Shown piece after piece: positions 25,612 through 38,054 of a stretch of 60,000 nucleotides of DNA. The position numbers were made by a program, and so were the translations under genes. The stretch comes from Lingula anatina. Lineage: Eukaryota; Brachiopoda; Lingulata; Lingulida; Lingulidae. Positions within the stretch are counted from its first letter, which is position 1, and each line of letters begins with the position of its first letter. The notes below the pieces were generated by a model. It was not told where the DNA came from. It made no database searches and saw only the letters and a program-made list of their open reading frames with translations. The stretch spans positions 188,001 through 248,000 of the forward strand of contig NW_019775490.1 of assembly GCF_001039355.2 (NCBI RefSeq), read 5' to 3'.

Positions 25612-27805
25612 GTGCTGTACATTGACCTCCTCCTGGCTGGGCTGAACACTGGCTCTTACATTGGGCGGGGGGTGGGGAGAGGGGGGCTGGGGACTGCGGT
25701 CGCCACAATACAGCTGGCAAGTATCACGTATAGTGATACACAGGAACAGATCAGATGTATTAACTGGACAGCACCGTTGAATGAACTCCAAACACCTGGA
25801 CAACTTCAAGGGAACTGTGCAGGTTTCATGTGTACATCTTGTGACTTTGTTCTCTCAGTCCTGAAAATAAACCCATCTATGTCCAATTACAGTTCATACT
25901 GTATAAAACTGACTACCTGCATACATTTATACAACTTACATATTCTGTGGCAGCCAGGTTAAAATTAATGTGATGAACCAAAGAAGTGACTGTGTAGGAC
26001 TTCCATTTAACATTTTCATAATCATGCTCAACTCGATTTTCCTATTTAGGAACACATCCTGGTAGCCTGTAAACCCGTCAATGCACCACATTATCTCCGT
26101 TGCTTACTATTCATTTTCCTTCATATAATAACATGATAAGCTGCCTTATCCAAATACTAAGACACAACACGTTTATATCCTAGATTTATCTATACATTAT
26201 TTATAGCAAGAATATTCTTACATCAAACAAACCACTTGTTATCAATACTCTCGCTTTGCGCATTTAATGTAAAACTCTGGCTTGTAACCTGATATGCTCA
26301 AAACCTGTTCACCAACCCAAATTGTGTCTATTCTTTTTGGGTCTGTTCAACCCTAAACCTTTCTCATCTCACTTGGATGCACAAAACTCCTAAGCTGCTG
26401 CTTACGTGGCACCAGGAATTATCAGTCAATATACTGGGCTCCATCAAGTTTTTACCCTGGGTAATAGATGGAGATAAACATCCCAGCCATATTAAGTTGA
26501 CCTCCCTTTATACACATCTGTGTCCTAAATAAAAAAATCATGAGAAAGATCTAAGTTATCCAATGCCGTATACACTGTATATTATTACCTGTGGTATACG
26601 CCTCTTTTATCCTTTTATCACTCAACAAGCTGTAATATCCCACGCACAAAACCAATGTCCTAGTTAACAAATTCATTCCGCTTCAATTCCATTTCATAAT
26701 ATCCATAGATATATAATTATATATTCAACTGTGCTTTTGTTGAATAACCCATAATAGGAATTATTTAGGGGTCATATGTAAAACTGCAGGATGCAATGAA
26801 ACATTAAATGTGAACATTTCCATGGTTATTATGTGCCTAGTAATTCTGCCAGCTGTTTACATACAGATGACTAAACAGCCATGGCTAAGCAGGGTATGCA
26901 CACTAGGAGTCCAGGACCTACTAGTACTTGGTTTTTTTTCCCCACTGCTTCAGCATATAATTTGTGATCTCTATCTCACGATTGAATTGGTGAATACCAA
27001 CTAGAGTACTAGTATACCACAACATGAACACAGAGAACAAAAGTGCATAAAAAAAGGATTACACAATGTAACCCATAATTTTAAGATTCCTGAATAGAAA
27101 ACCTCTTCTTTCTCATGTCAAACCTTTTGTTGCCAGTTTTCTGTGGAAGACATAAAAAGGCCTAACCCCAGTCAGGCAAGGTCTAAACAGCTCAACAAAT
27201 TCTCATACAAAAAAATACAATAAATGTTATCAAAAATTGGCGAACCGTGAACTTTTTCTTCAAGTTGATGATGAGAATTATACACAGTTACTATAGGTTC
27301 TTGAGCTAAGGAAAATGTCTCAGATACCATATACCATGCAGTAAGATGAACCAAAGTTTAAAAACAAATTATTTATATAAAATCCCAATGGAAATATGCA
27401 CAACATTCTTTATTTCCCATTTCATCTCAGTTCCTCAAAATACAGTATCATCAACTGTATCCCTGGCACTGTTATTTGTGCTGCCACTGTGCTACAAAGT
27501 CACTGGATTGACCTAGATGGGAGAAATCTTGTAAATAAAGAATCATTGTACAGGAACATATGAACAAACTGGCAATTACATCTTAGGGACTGTTCACAAT
27601 GAAATTTCTGTGAATGATCCCTTAATAATAATGTGAAATAATCATAAAGGAGATGGAGATGCACTTCTGACACCACCACTGCTTCTGTAACAAATATCAC
27701 CAGGTGCTAAGTAAATATTTCAAAATATGAAAATATGTTGCAATGATAGGTTTGAATCATCTTATTGTTGAGTCACAATCCAAAAACACTCCTGTACTTT
27801 TCAGG
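25612..27805. other. 5' flank of the MyRIP-like gene; no further exon recognised
   Basis: A G-rich patch with GGGCGG at about 25662 lies just upstream of the MyRIP start codon and could be promoter or 5' UTR. The frame stays open upstream to an ATG at 25809 but shows no family similarity there. The rest is AT-rich with no coding exon or element I can support. Confidence 0.45.
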
Positions 27806-28024
27806 TATTTTGCCACTTTTGTCTGAGCTGAGGACAGGCAGAGGATATGTGATATTAAGATATTTTGTCACTTCTATGTGAGCTGAGGACAGGCAGAGGA
27901 TATGTGATATTAAGATATTTTATCCCTTCTGTGTGAGCTGAGGAAAGGCAGAGGATAATGTGATATTCAGATATTTTATCACTTCTGTCTGACCTGAGGG
28001 CCGACAGGGGATATGTGATATTAA
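27806..28024. repeat. 55-bp minisatellite, about four units
   Basis: The core GAGCTGAGGACAGGCAGAGG recurs at 27825, 27880, 27935 and, with more changes, 27991, giving a period of 55, 55 and 56 bp. Each unit continues with ATATGTGATATT and a (TATTTT) stretch. The last unit is the most diverged. Confidence 0.9.
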
Positions 28025-29855
28025 AACAGACGATTCAGCATCACAGGGTCACAGAGAAAATCTTACCACTAGATGTTCAGATTTATTTCTCTGGATATTC
28101 CATGTACATTTGTCCAACTAGCATTTTAAAAAATATGTCAGCACCTAGGAGGTCTTTGGTAGACAATTGCAACATGACCCAAGATGATAATTGTAAGCAT
28201 TTACTCCATTATAATCCAGGCAAATATACATCCATCTACTAAAAAGTCATAAAGTGGCATTTATCTTTTCTTCATGTCAAAAAAAATAATAATAACAAGG
28301 ATTTGACCTGTCATAAAATACATTTTTCATAGGTGCCAGTTGCAGTATGATCTAATATGGTAATTAACCTAGTAAGTAATTCATTTTCGATTATGATTAC
28401 AACAATTACACAGACTGAGGGTAGGCTCAAATTATCTCCTCATTATGGGCATCACTGCAGATGAAAATTACACAAAATATACATTTTATCAAGGGCACAC
28501 AGTTCAAGAGGATAAGTCAACAGTCCTCTACTAGTATACAGACTTTACTCCACACTGATCCACTCTGAAGTAATACATACGTCATTACTGGAAAACAGCA
28601 CAAAGTGACATACAGTCAAGACTTCAGTCTGCAGTTCATGCTTTCTCTCTAACACTCTGAGTCGTCTCTCATGTGTAATTTTTATATTTCCTATGAAGAA
28701 CAAAGCTGGTATTATTGTGATTGTATTATGAGGATTGTTATATATATCCAAATGAGATAGTATATGTGCACAAAGATTTCAAATCTATATCTGCATGGGC
28801 TTTAAATGTCTATCAACAGATGATTACCATGGTTATAACAATGTGGTATCCTCTTTATGAGGACTTCACTTGCTCCCTGAAGGAACACCCCAATCAATAA
28901 ATAAGGGGGCTGAGTCCGGTCTTAACTAACCATGGTATGTGACAGGGCTTTGAGAACCATAATTCAAACCATTAGTGATCAGTTAAACTTAGTCCTCATA
29001 AGCAGGACAAAACATGGCCACAGTAATCACCTGTTGATAGTCTCTGTAAATCTCAAAACAGATAAAAAAATTGTTTATCCATAATAATGATTCAGTGAAA
29101 ATGACCTGTGTTTGAAAAAGGTATGTGGAGATAAGTGAGTATCGGGTAGAGAGGTTAAGATTATAAATAACCAGGATATATTGCAATGATAAATGGACTT
29201 ATTATTTCAAAATATACCTAAAACCTACCCACAGCGATTTAAATAAGTGACTGAGTGATACTGTGATTTTCTTTTTTACAGCATATTCAAACTTGAGTGT
29301 AGACAAAAACTGATGATGATTTTTACCTCATATCATATCTATCGAGGAAAAAAAAGTATGTGGGAATTATAGCAGCTGAATGATATTAGAAACTACTTGA
29401 CATTTTGATAAGGTGCAAAATGTAAATTCATATTTATTTACCATCTAAAAGTTATACATTTGGGATGCACGTTTAGTGCGACACTCAACAGTCGTAGTGG
29501 TATAGCAAAGTACATGAACACAGTAGCTGAGCAAATTGAATTTTTCTTTAATGGTAATTTCAACTCTTTAAAATGGCACAAAAATTTTACTTGTGCATAT
29601 TTATAAAGGTATATGCATAAATGGTACTTTCTGTTATGTACAACTGAATAGGTTGAGGTTGACTGTGGTATAAAAACTGGTAAAGTTCCTAATTCTCATT
29701 CCATAGGCCTATTAGGGTTTCATATTATTTCTCACCACATTGACTCTTTTAGCTGGTCCGTCTGGCCCAGTTTTTGCTGCGCATATGGTCCCAACAAACA
29801 GTACCAAAACCCATCCTTTTCTCAAGTAGTTTTCTGTTACATATCATGAGTAAAT
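28025..29855. other. Intergenic, no recognised feature
   Basis: AT-rich sequence with only short chance ORFs; no domain, splice-flanked exon or repeat was identified on either strand. Confidence 0.4.
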
Positions 29856-29857
29856 CG

Positions 29858-30185
29858 ACTTGATGGCCTTATGGTTAGAGTGTCTACCTCAGGAGCAGGA
29901 GGACGTGGGTTCAACCCTTTAAACAGAACCTGTTGTCTCTCCACTTGGTACTCAGCACTCAGGTGTTAAAGCAAGGGAAAGTTGGTAAGGCAGCAACAGA
30001 CATCTATTTCATTTGTTAGCTTTGAGCGCCTCATATGGCTGACTGCATCCTTCCCAGGGAGGCTAGAGTGTCGACAACTAGTCTGTATCTTGGCCAAAAA
30101 TGGCCCGGTGTCCATTATAAAATTATTTCCATGTCCTATATCAGCCCCATGGGTGGCAATTATAATAAAGTTATTATATTTATGA
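29858..30185 (+). mobile_element. tRNA-derived SINE
   Basis: A tRNA-like head carries a pol III A-box-like sequence (TATGGTTAGAGTG, about 29870-29882) and a perfect B-box GTTCAACCC (29909-29917) about 27 bp downstream. A non-tRNA body of about 250 bp follows and ends in an AT-rich tail (TTATAATAAAGTTATTATA). It lacks a foldable complete acceptor stem, which argues against a functional tRNA gene. The family is not identified. Confidence 0.6.
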
Positions 30186-31383
30186 AGTGCATCAGATGAA
30201 AATGGAATCCTCTTAATTCATATTCTATGCAGGGCTCAACATGTGAGCTCGAGTTTATCAAAATGTAAGAATTTCTACAAACTAATAAACGTGTTATGAT
30301 CTGATATGGATTATTTTTCTTCTTATTGTATTTTTCCTGTCTTTGTTTTCTATTATAGCAGCTTAGACCATCAAGTCTAGAAGAACGCGCCAACACTTGC
30401 AGTACAACTGCATATGGTGGTGACAGCCAAACAATTTGGTTATATTATAAATTCTTTTCTATTTATAGAAAAATAAATGTAGAATAAAGCTGATTTGGAC
30501 TAAAAAATAACTACGTTATGCCAGTGTCAAAGACAGTGTCCAGATAGCAACAAAATTTATATAAGTTTAACCATTTAAATTGGTTCAATATTGAACAGTT
30601 CAACAGGTGGCTGGTGTCATGACCTTTCCGTACATGAATTTAGAGATAGGACTTAAACTTGAATGCATTCTATGGAAGTCAGGCTGCAACAAACGGCAGT
30701 GCCCTGTAAAATAGCAAAACTTACCCTAAAATAGTATGTAACCTTGCTCTTCTAACAGACCGAAATGTTCCCCTATTCAACCCATATTCACGAGTACTCG
30801 ACTCTATATCAACAGGTGCCCGGATGTGGCTATAAAAATATAAACATATGTTATATATACATTGGCACACTCATATAAGTAGGGACCTATAAGTAGGTCA
30901 TAAATTAGAGACTACATCCGTACCATGAGATGTGTCCCCGCAGGTTCGTTACATGGATTCAGCCAGTAACGAACCAGCTGGGAATGATGTCGGCTGTGAT
31001 CGATGTACATGAAGGGATGAATATATATCAGTGTCATCTGTCTTTGGTCACTGCATGTTGTATTAAAATTCACGTATGTAAGGTTTACCCGAATAAAAAC
31101 ACAAATCGAGCTTCTATCCACCCCTATTAATGCCACTGGCACCAGGGTCCAAGAGAGAATTTAATATTTTTACTTTTAAATATATATTTCTCGGACTGCT
31201 CTTTTTACATCCCTGTACCTTGGACATAATGACGAATTATTATGTCCAAGCCTGTACTAATGACCTCGCGACGAAATGGAAGGTTAATTGGTCATTGTTA
31301 TACATAACTACATTGTACCCCCTGGCACTGAAGGCCTGCGTCCCACTGATAGCAATCATGACGGTTATAATTACCCCCCCCCC

Positions 31384-31393
31384 CGCCAAGGAG

Positions 31394-31473
<80 letters not shown>
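31384..31473. repeat. (AT)n microsatellite abutting a truncated CCGCCAAGG repeat
   Basis: About 77 bp of pure AT follows CCCCGCCAAGGAGGTGATAT. That leader matches the end of the CCTCCGCCAAGG family at 45.47 and 53.0 kb, so this looks like a truncated copy. Confidence 0.75.
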
Positions 31474-31476
<3 letters not shown>

Positions 31477-31479
31477 GTA

Positions 31480-32516
31480 GTTAATTTCACCGTAACATTT
31501 TGGTCATTAGTAAGGTAAAACAATAGTATACACTCAAAATACCATAACAATAATAACAATTAACAGTAATAACAATGATAACGATAATAATAATGCCAAT
31601 AACTTTAATATGAGACTTTAGATAAAAAGGCCCCTATAGGCCTATAAATAATTGGGAATAGTTTTGCTACCTATTATGTCTATGAATTATTTCAAATAAA
31701 ATTATGACTAACAAGTAAGATTGTTAGTGTCTGAGTACCCTGACGACCGGAGGTGAACTGTTATTGAGTGGAACGCTTTTGAGACACTTATTCACAATTT
31801 TGCCTCATTTGTATTTCAGATTTTATTTATGCCTGATATCTTTTCTACCTATAGTGTACCCTCTACCAGGGCGACAGATTGACTTTTCACAGATATTTAC
31901 AGATAGATCTCTAGATAAATAGACAGTCATTTTGGTCTGATGTCAACAAAAAATGTCCACAATAATAACGGAGACCCTGGAAGAGTACAGTGTATATGTA
32001 GCTGCAGGAGATGTACTGTACCTTAGTCACCATCTCGCGAAAATCCTGTAGAGAATATTAGACAGCTCTATGTGGCGACATTGTTAAAGTTCTTATGGTA
32101 ATCGGAATTTCAGTCAAATTCACTGGGTTATGTACTGTATTGTGTTTATCAAATTAAAATAATTCTCCTTTACATTCATTTGCAATACGTAGGCCTACGA
32201 TGTTTTATTTTATTAAGCCCAGTTTAAAACTTAAATGCTGCCAGTTTGTTATAACTTTCAGTCTTTTATCATCAGGAAATAAGCCTGAATGATAACATGA
32301 TCTATTCTCTGTCTCATATCTTTAATTATGTACATTGCTACAAGAGTACCGATAGTTTTATTTTTCGATTACATAACAAGTAGGCAACCAATCATCGGGG
32401 GATGTTAGAAGTAGAACACTGGCCTACCTAGCTAAACCACTGAAAAACTCCAACACCAGTTATTTTTAATATGCGGCTCCAAGTGAGAGGGCTACATTTT
32501 TGACCAAGCGGTTGAC
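31480..32516. other. Intergenic, one dispersed repeat fragment
   Basis: Non-coding. The segment at about 31856-31945 (TACCCTCTACCAGGGCGACA onward) recurs at about 34571-34660 in the same orientation. Nothing else is recognised. Confidence 0.5.
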
Positions 32517-32548
32517 GTGGGAGGGGGTTTTGACCCGCCGAATTACCA

Positions 32549-32789
32549 GAAGGTTGGGTTGTTCCATGAGAACCATGCATTTAGAGGGTTAGACAACATC
32601 ATAACCAAACAGGCACACGAGCAAGATTACCTGGATAAGACCGACCGAAGGAAACCACACACTGAAAACAAAAATGATTTCATACTATCTTTGCATCATG
32701 GAATGCCATCACTGCTCAAACGTTACAGAACTTTTGGACTCCACGCACAGACAGGTCAGGTGCGTCTTACAATTCAGAGTATACTGTAA
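32549..32789 (+). other. Orphan ORF with exon-like character, unknown function
   Basis: After a plausible acceptor (GAATTACCAG, ending at about 32549) the frame stays open for about 80 codons. The composition is protein-like: AHEQDYLDKTDRRKPHTEN, then FILSLHHGMPSLLKRYRTFG. It is rich in charged and aromatic residues, unlike the low-complexity chance ORFs nearby. No domain is recognised and no partner exon is seen on either side, so it may be an isolated exon, a gene relic or chance. Confidence 0.3.
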
Positions 32790-33129
32790 AAAATACCAAA
32801 ATGTAGCTTTTATTTATTTTTACCATCGTTAACTTATGCATTTTTTGTACAATCAGTAATTTTTTTGTGAAAAGATCCTCCTTTTTGAAATAGGGGGCAC
32901 AGTAATTAAATCTCGGCTCCATTCGTGTGAGAGGCGGAGAGACCATTTCAAGATTAAGCGGTCTTCCTTTCATGTAAGGTCCACCATATTTGATCCTTGG
33001 ACCAGTTGATACTCTAATCTTCTATATTCTGAATGGCCCGATGTTAAGCTTTTCCTTCCACTTGTCATGGTTGTTAAGAGGTATTGCTTCTTTATCTGAA
33101 TCAATTTCCATCCCCAGAAATGCACTGCA

Positions 33130-33196
33130 TGACGTCACGCCTAGCCCACTGCGCATGCGTGCATTTTTAATGAGTTGCTAGGTTGCCATAGGAAAA
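33130..33196. promoter_or_regulatory. CRE + NRF-1 + X-box-like cluster (CpG promoter candidate)
   Basis: TGACGTCA at 33130-33137, TGCGCATGCG at about 33150-33159 (perfect NRF-1 core) and GTTGCCATAGGAAAA at 33182-33196 (imperfect RFX X-box) occur within 70 bp. Such clusters are typical of TATA-less bidirectional or ciliary promoters. No first exon is identified beside it. The nearest gene start is the Gal3ST-like exon at 34937. Confidence 0.4.
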
Positions 33197-33199
33197 TGA

Positions 33200-34936
33200 A
33201 TGGGTTCGCTATTCGTGGGTAATTCGTGAGAATTGACAAACTAACGGCCTGATGCCGATAGACAGCAACGCTGTGCTATGCTTCAAGCAACTCCTGGCCA
33301 TATTTCGATAGGGTTTTTTTTAAAAAAATTCTGTTGTACACACGTACTAAGAAGTTTGCCGTATATTGCCTAGCCTACCCTCAGCAAAACGCAAATATTT
33401 TCAGTAATAGTGATTTTAGACGGTAGATTCACTCAGAAACAAAGGCAAATTAATTCGTTGCCGATAGCACCAGCAGATAGCAGTACTATACAGAGTCTGA
33501 TTAAAAACGTTCATGACAATTGAAGATTTTTTACAACTGTACAATGGAGTCCAAAAAGAGCACTTGGCACAAATGTAAAACTGCCCAGTGCAAGGCCAAA
33601 AATTCAATCAATATTTTCAATCATATTATCAGATTCTACATAGTTTGACTGACCATATCACTACTCAGTATTTAACTAATCTCTTAATCCAAAATTCCTA
33701 TCATCGTTTAATTATTATGCAAAATTCTTCTTTCAGATTGCTATTTATTTAAATTTTTAATGCTGCAACTGTTCCAAAATAATCTTGTAGTAAAGGAAAA
33801 TGCAAATAAGAGGTGGAAGACCAATTTTACCCACAGTATTCAATTATTTGAATATAAAAAGAATAAGATCACGATTTAACAAATTAAAATAATCTTTCAT
33901 GAACTTTTTCATGAATAACATATTAAACAAAAATAAAAGTTATAAATCAGTGGTAATGGCTTATTCTGGAATATATGACCTCTGCACATCATCAGTACCT
34001 GACTTGGTACTGTATAGTTACTACTTGGATACAGAGTTAGATTTAATAATGTAACAATAAGAACAATATATATTATAATAATAAACTTCTCTGCACATAT
34101 CAGACGCTTGTTACCATGAACTAACACTACTTGACAATGAGCTGAGCACTTATCACAGAGTCTGTGTGCGGTTAGTTGAGTCACTTGCAGCCCTACTGTT
34201 GCGCCCTCGCGTATCGCGTGAATGCTGCACATTTCTGGCCATGATTGTTTACTGACTTTAATAATACAAGATTTTTATTCGTTATTACTGTATGAGCCCA
34301 TTTAGAATAAAAGATCCAAGGATTTTCTGATCCACTGATCAAATATGGCGGACACCACATGAGAGAAGAGGCGACTTATATGCTGATAGTCTCCCCGCCT
34401 CCACACGCGCCATTAAACAGATTAAATAACGGCATCCCTGCAAGTATTGAGCAAAAATTGGCCAAATTGGTCAGACTACGTAAGAATTTGGCGGGAGGTG
34501 ACCAGCGCACATAGACGAGTTTATTCCATATAAACTCGTCCAAGCGATGTTTCCTCAAGAACCTGGGTAGGGAGTACCCTCTACCAGGGCGACAGATTGA
34601 TTTTCCACAGATATTCACATATATATGTCTATAGATAAACAGACAGACATTTTGGCTCTCAGTCGCCTCAACACAGTGTAAGATCTCACACATACCTTGG
34701 CGTTGGGATGTGGACATTTACTGAACTTCAAAGTATTTATTCAGTGACCTTAGCAGAGGCTCTTTGGTATCAATCCAAAAGAATTTATAAAATTATACGG
34801 TATAGCCATCTAAACCAGGATGTTTTTCTTTTGGTTAGAGAATATATATGCAAGAAAGTTAGGTTAATGAAATACAACATACCAGTATATCACTACATGC
34901 ATTCAGGTCAGCAGATTTCATAAAACACAATCTAAG
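33200..34936. other. Upstream region of Gal3ST-like gene 1
   Basis: No coding exon. It holds the second copy of the TACCCTCTACCAGGGCGACA repeat (34571-34660). Near 34316-34357 is an inverted, imperfect copy of the segment at about 32968-33000 (around CCATATTTGATC), so the two may be ends of one degraded element of about 1.4 kb. Confidence 0.4.
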
Positions 34937-37900
34937 ATGGGGAAAGTGAAAATATGTGTGCTGTGCATAACCTCGGTAGTGATAGTTGCCCTTTATTGGG
35001 GGGAGAGTAAAATAAGCAACAGATATGCGGTGAACAACAAAGCTTCTGGAAAAGGTAAGACGTCTCTGTCTTTAAGATAATCTGTGATGTTGACAATTTA
35101 CGTACAGTTACCGACCAAGTATACAAACAAAAGAATTACCAAAAATTTGAATCTGAATGGCATTTTTGCACCTGACATTTTCGTTTATTGTCGTTTTTAT
35201 TTGAAGATGTCTAACTGCTTATTCATGGCACCACTTGACGGTGCGGACTGCAGACTTCAGCTCGCAGGTCACGCAAGGGTTTTTATAACTTAAAACCATT
35301 GATGCAAATTTGACGTTTTGATGTCTCAAAATAGCTGATGTTTTTGTTATTGTATCCGATCGAAATTACGGCATCTGGGTGTCACACAAGATTGCCGCAC
35401 GGCATGCTTTTTTTATGTCACCTCGGATTTTTTTTATGATGTTACAACCCAGCAGTCCCAATTAAGGAGTAGATCCACTTCATCGACGTCACTATAAAGT
35501 GACCAATCAGATTTTTTGCATTAAAGTTCCCCTTTTTTCACTATAAAATAATTTGAAAAATGCTGTGCATTTATAGTATTAAAATTTTAAAAAATCAGTT
35601 AACATCTCAGTATAACCATGGAAGTATTTCATCTAGACTACTCTGTAATAACTCAGTATAACAGTATAACTTTAAGAGGAACGTCAGTGGTTTATCAACA
35701 GAGTAACGTCTTCGGTTGTGTGTCGGCTGAAAAGTTTATTAAATTAGTATGCGTACGTGAACCAGAAAAATGGCTTCAGTATTACGTAAGGTCAAGAAAC
35801 GATAAACAATCTCATACTTTGATAAAAATTGTACCTATATGAAGACTTAAACAAAAATTACAGCTACTGGGCACAAACTGTTGCTCAAAATGGTTGTCAC
35901 ACCTAATAAAATGTATGCATTTTGTTACAAATATAAAATTTTGTTTATTGAACAGTTGTATCATTGCAGATAAAAAATATTTTATCACATACAAAAGAAA
36001 CGAAAACACGGTTATATTGCACACTTCCTGTGGATTGAATGTTTTCTTAATATCGCCCCTGAAAATGCGCCGTTTTCAATACAGATTCTGTTAATAGGTT
36101 AACGCCTATAAATCCCCACGAAAAGCCCTCCCAAATCCGCCCAAAAGATGTTCAGTTGGGTTCATATCTGGGCTTTTGGCGGGTTGATCCATGAGCAGAA
36201 TGTTGTATTCGTTTACAAAAACCGTTGCCAAGTGGCCGGAATATTGCAAGTGTAGGCTACATGTGATCATAGAAGTACTTCTATGATGTGATCGATTTAT
36301 TTTGTAAGATATCTCTGTACGCCTTGGCGTTGGCGTTTTCTCACAGAAGAAGGAATTGTCTCACACCTATGGAAAAAAAAGCATCCCAAACATGAACAGA
36401 AACACCTCCAGTGGCCTCATCTACGTTTTCTTGTAACATCTGGCATGGCTTCAGCTCATACCACACGTATAGATTGGTGGTGGGCAGATCTCATCTTCCT
36501 CGAAAATCCACTTTATATCAACGCAACAACATCCCTTTTATAGCTAAGCTCGCAACATCTATTCACATACCCCTCACACCCTAAACTTAATTTTGGAACT
36601 GCCATCCATTGACGTGCTCATATTTGACCTAGTTTATATCAAATGGTCATTGCTTACTACCAAGAAGAAAGAATCCAAAATAACAACATAAATACAGCTT
36701 AAAATCCTATAACATTATTCAGAAACCCAAATTTTGCAGGGTGTGACAACCACTTTGAGCAACAGTGTATAAAAATACATATCGATTAACAACCTGGTTA
36801 CCAATAATATGCAAGACAGGATATGTCTATGGTATGGCTGACTTTAATCCTCTGATAGCGTCCTGGTGCGTATTTTCAAATGAAGTATACATACATACTC
36901 CACCTGGAAGTTTTTAAACAGTATGCATTGTGAAATATGACCACTTTTTCTTAGTTATAGATAGGACCAACCAAGGGACCAACCTTCCAGATGGAACGTA
37001 TTTTGCCAGTGTTCGGCAATTTCCCGATGACACGTCTTCTTCGGCTGCTCCTTTACCGTACGAGGTCCCAGGACGGACATGTTCTCACGACAAATGTAAA
37101 CAAAAAAGACATATTATTTTCTTGAAGGTTCATAAGTGCGGTTCTACCACTGTCTATTCAATCTTACATCGGGCAGCAGCGAAATATGGGCTGGCTATTT
37201 TAAAGCCACTGCCAGGAAGACCTAGTTTTTACCCGAGTAAAGATCTGAACTACCCGCTCCTTCATGTAAGGAAGCCAACTTTTGCAGATGCCGCATACAG
37301 CCCTAACAAAACATATGATATGATGATTCATCACATGGTTTTTGATGCTGAAGTAGTAAACGCCATGATGCCGAAGGATTCATTTCGCATAGGAATTGTC
37401 CGTGAACCATTTTCTCAATTTAAGAGTGCCTTTAACTTTATGTCAATGAAAAGCAAATTTAATATTACATCCTCGAATAGTCTGCAAGCATTTTTCCAAA
37501 ACCCGTATAAATATTGGAATATGTACATACGCCGAAGTTATAATAGCTTTATCAGAAATGGGATGATGTACGAGTTTGGATTTCCAGATGACGACATGAA
37601 AATCAGAAACAACGAAACTTTCATTAAACAATATATTGATTACATAGATAATCAATTCGATTTTATCATTGTGAATGAGCTGTTTGATGAAAGTTTGGTT
37701 TTACTTGGTAGAAAGTTATGCTGGAAGGTACACGATTTTCTGTATGTAAAGCGAAATGCTGGTAAGTACACTCCTGAATTTAAGACTGAAGACGACCCAT
37801 GGATCATTCAACAACACAAAGCATGGAGTAAAGCTGACTATCACTTGTACGACTACTTTTTGACCAAATTGAAAAAGACAATTTCTTCTCAAGGTAAAGA

Positions 37901-38054
37901 CTTTTATGACGAGCTTGCAAGTTTTAAAAATGCTTTGAAATGGGTAAAAGGATGTAGGTTTGAAAATGTGATAGATGTCTGTCAAAAAAATGGCCCCGAA
38001 ACAAAAGTTTCAGTGCGGTGTGTGAAACATGACCGGAGAAATAAACAGAACTAA
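34937..38054 (+). CDS. Galactose-3-O-sulfotransferase-like gene 1, 403 aa
   Basis: Exon 1 (34937-35054) encodes 39 residues with a type II anchor, VKICVLCITSVVIVALYW at 4-21. A phase-1 intron follows, then exon 2 (36961-38054, TAA). The PAPS-binding 5'-PSB is HKCGSTT at 97-103 after IIFLKV; the 3'-PSB is RIGIVREPFSQF at 182-193. Order and spacing fit Gal3ST enzymes, which are Golgi type II proteins that transfer sulfate from PAPS to the 3-OH of galactose on glycolipids or glycans. The length is close to the family's usual 420-490. Several N-glycosylation sequons (NKT, NIT, NET) fit a luminal catalytic domain. The gene lies opposite in orientation to its three paralogues. Its intron holds a Tc1 fossil. 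Acceptor substrate cannot be read from sequence. Confidence 0.9.
35876..36768 (-). mobile_element. Degenerate Tc1/mariner element in intron 1 of Gal3ST-like gene 1
   Basis: The ends are near-identical inverted repeats: CTGTTGCTCAAAATGGTTGT at about 35878 and its complement ending CAACAGTG at 36767, with TA beside the right end. Between them the minus strand encodes broken Tc1-type transposase. At about 36147-36178 it reads SPDMNPTEHLL, the region of the last catalytic acidic residue of the DDE triad. At about 36380-36430 a frame-broken stretch resembles the conserved GGxSVxVW segment. Multiple stops and frameshifts show it is dead. Confidence 0.8.

Noticed and set aside
29858-29935. tRNA gene
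   Set aside because: A and B boxes are present but no closing acceptor stem, and a SINE-like body follows.
31130-31559. Overlapping ORFs rich in Ile-Tyr on both strands
   Set aside because: Pure translation of the (AT)n microsatellite at 31397-31473.
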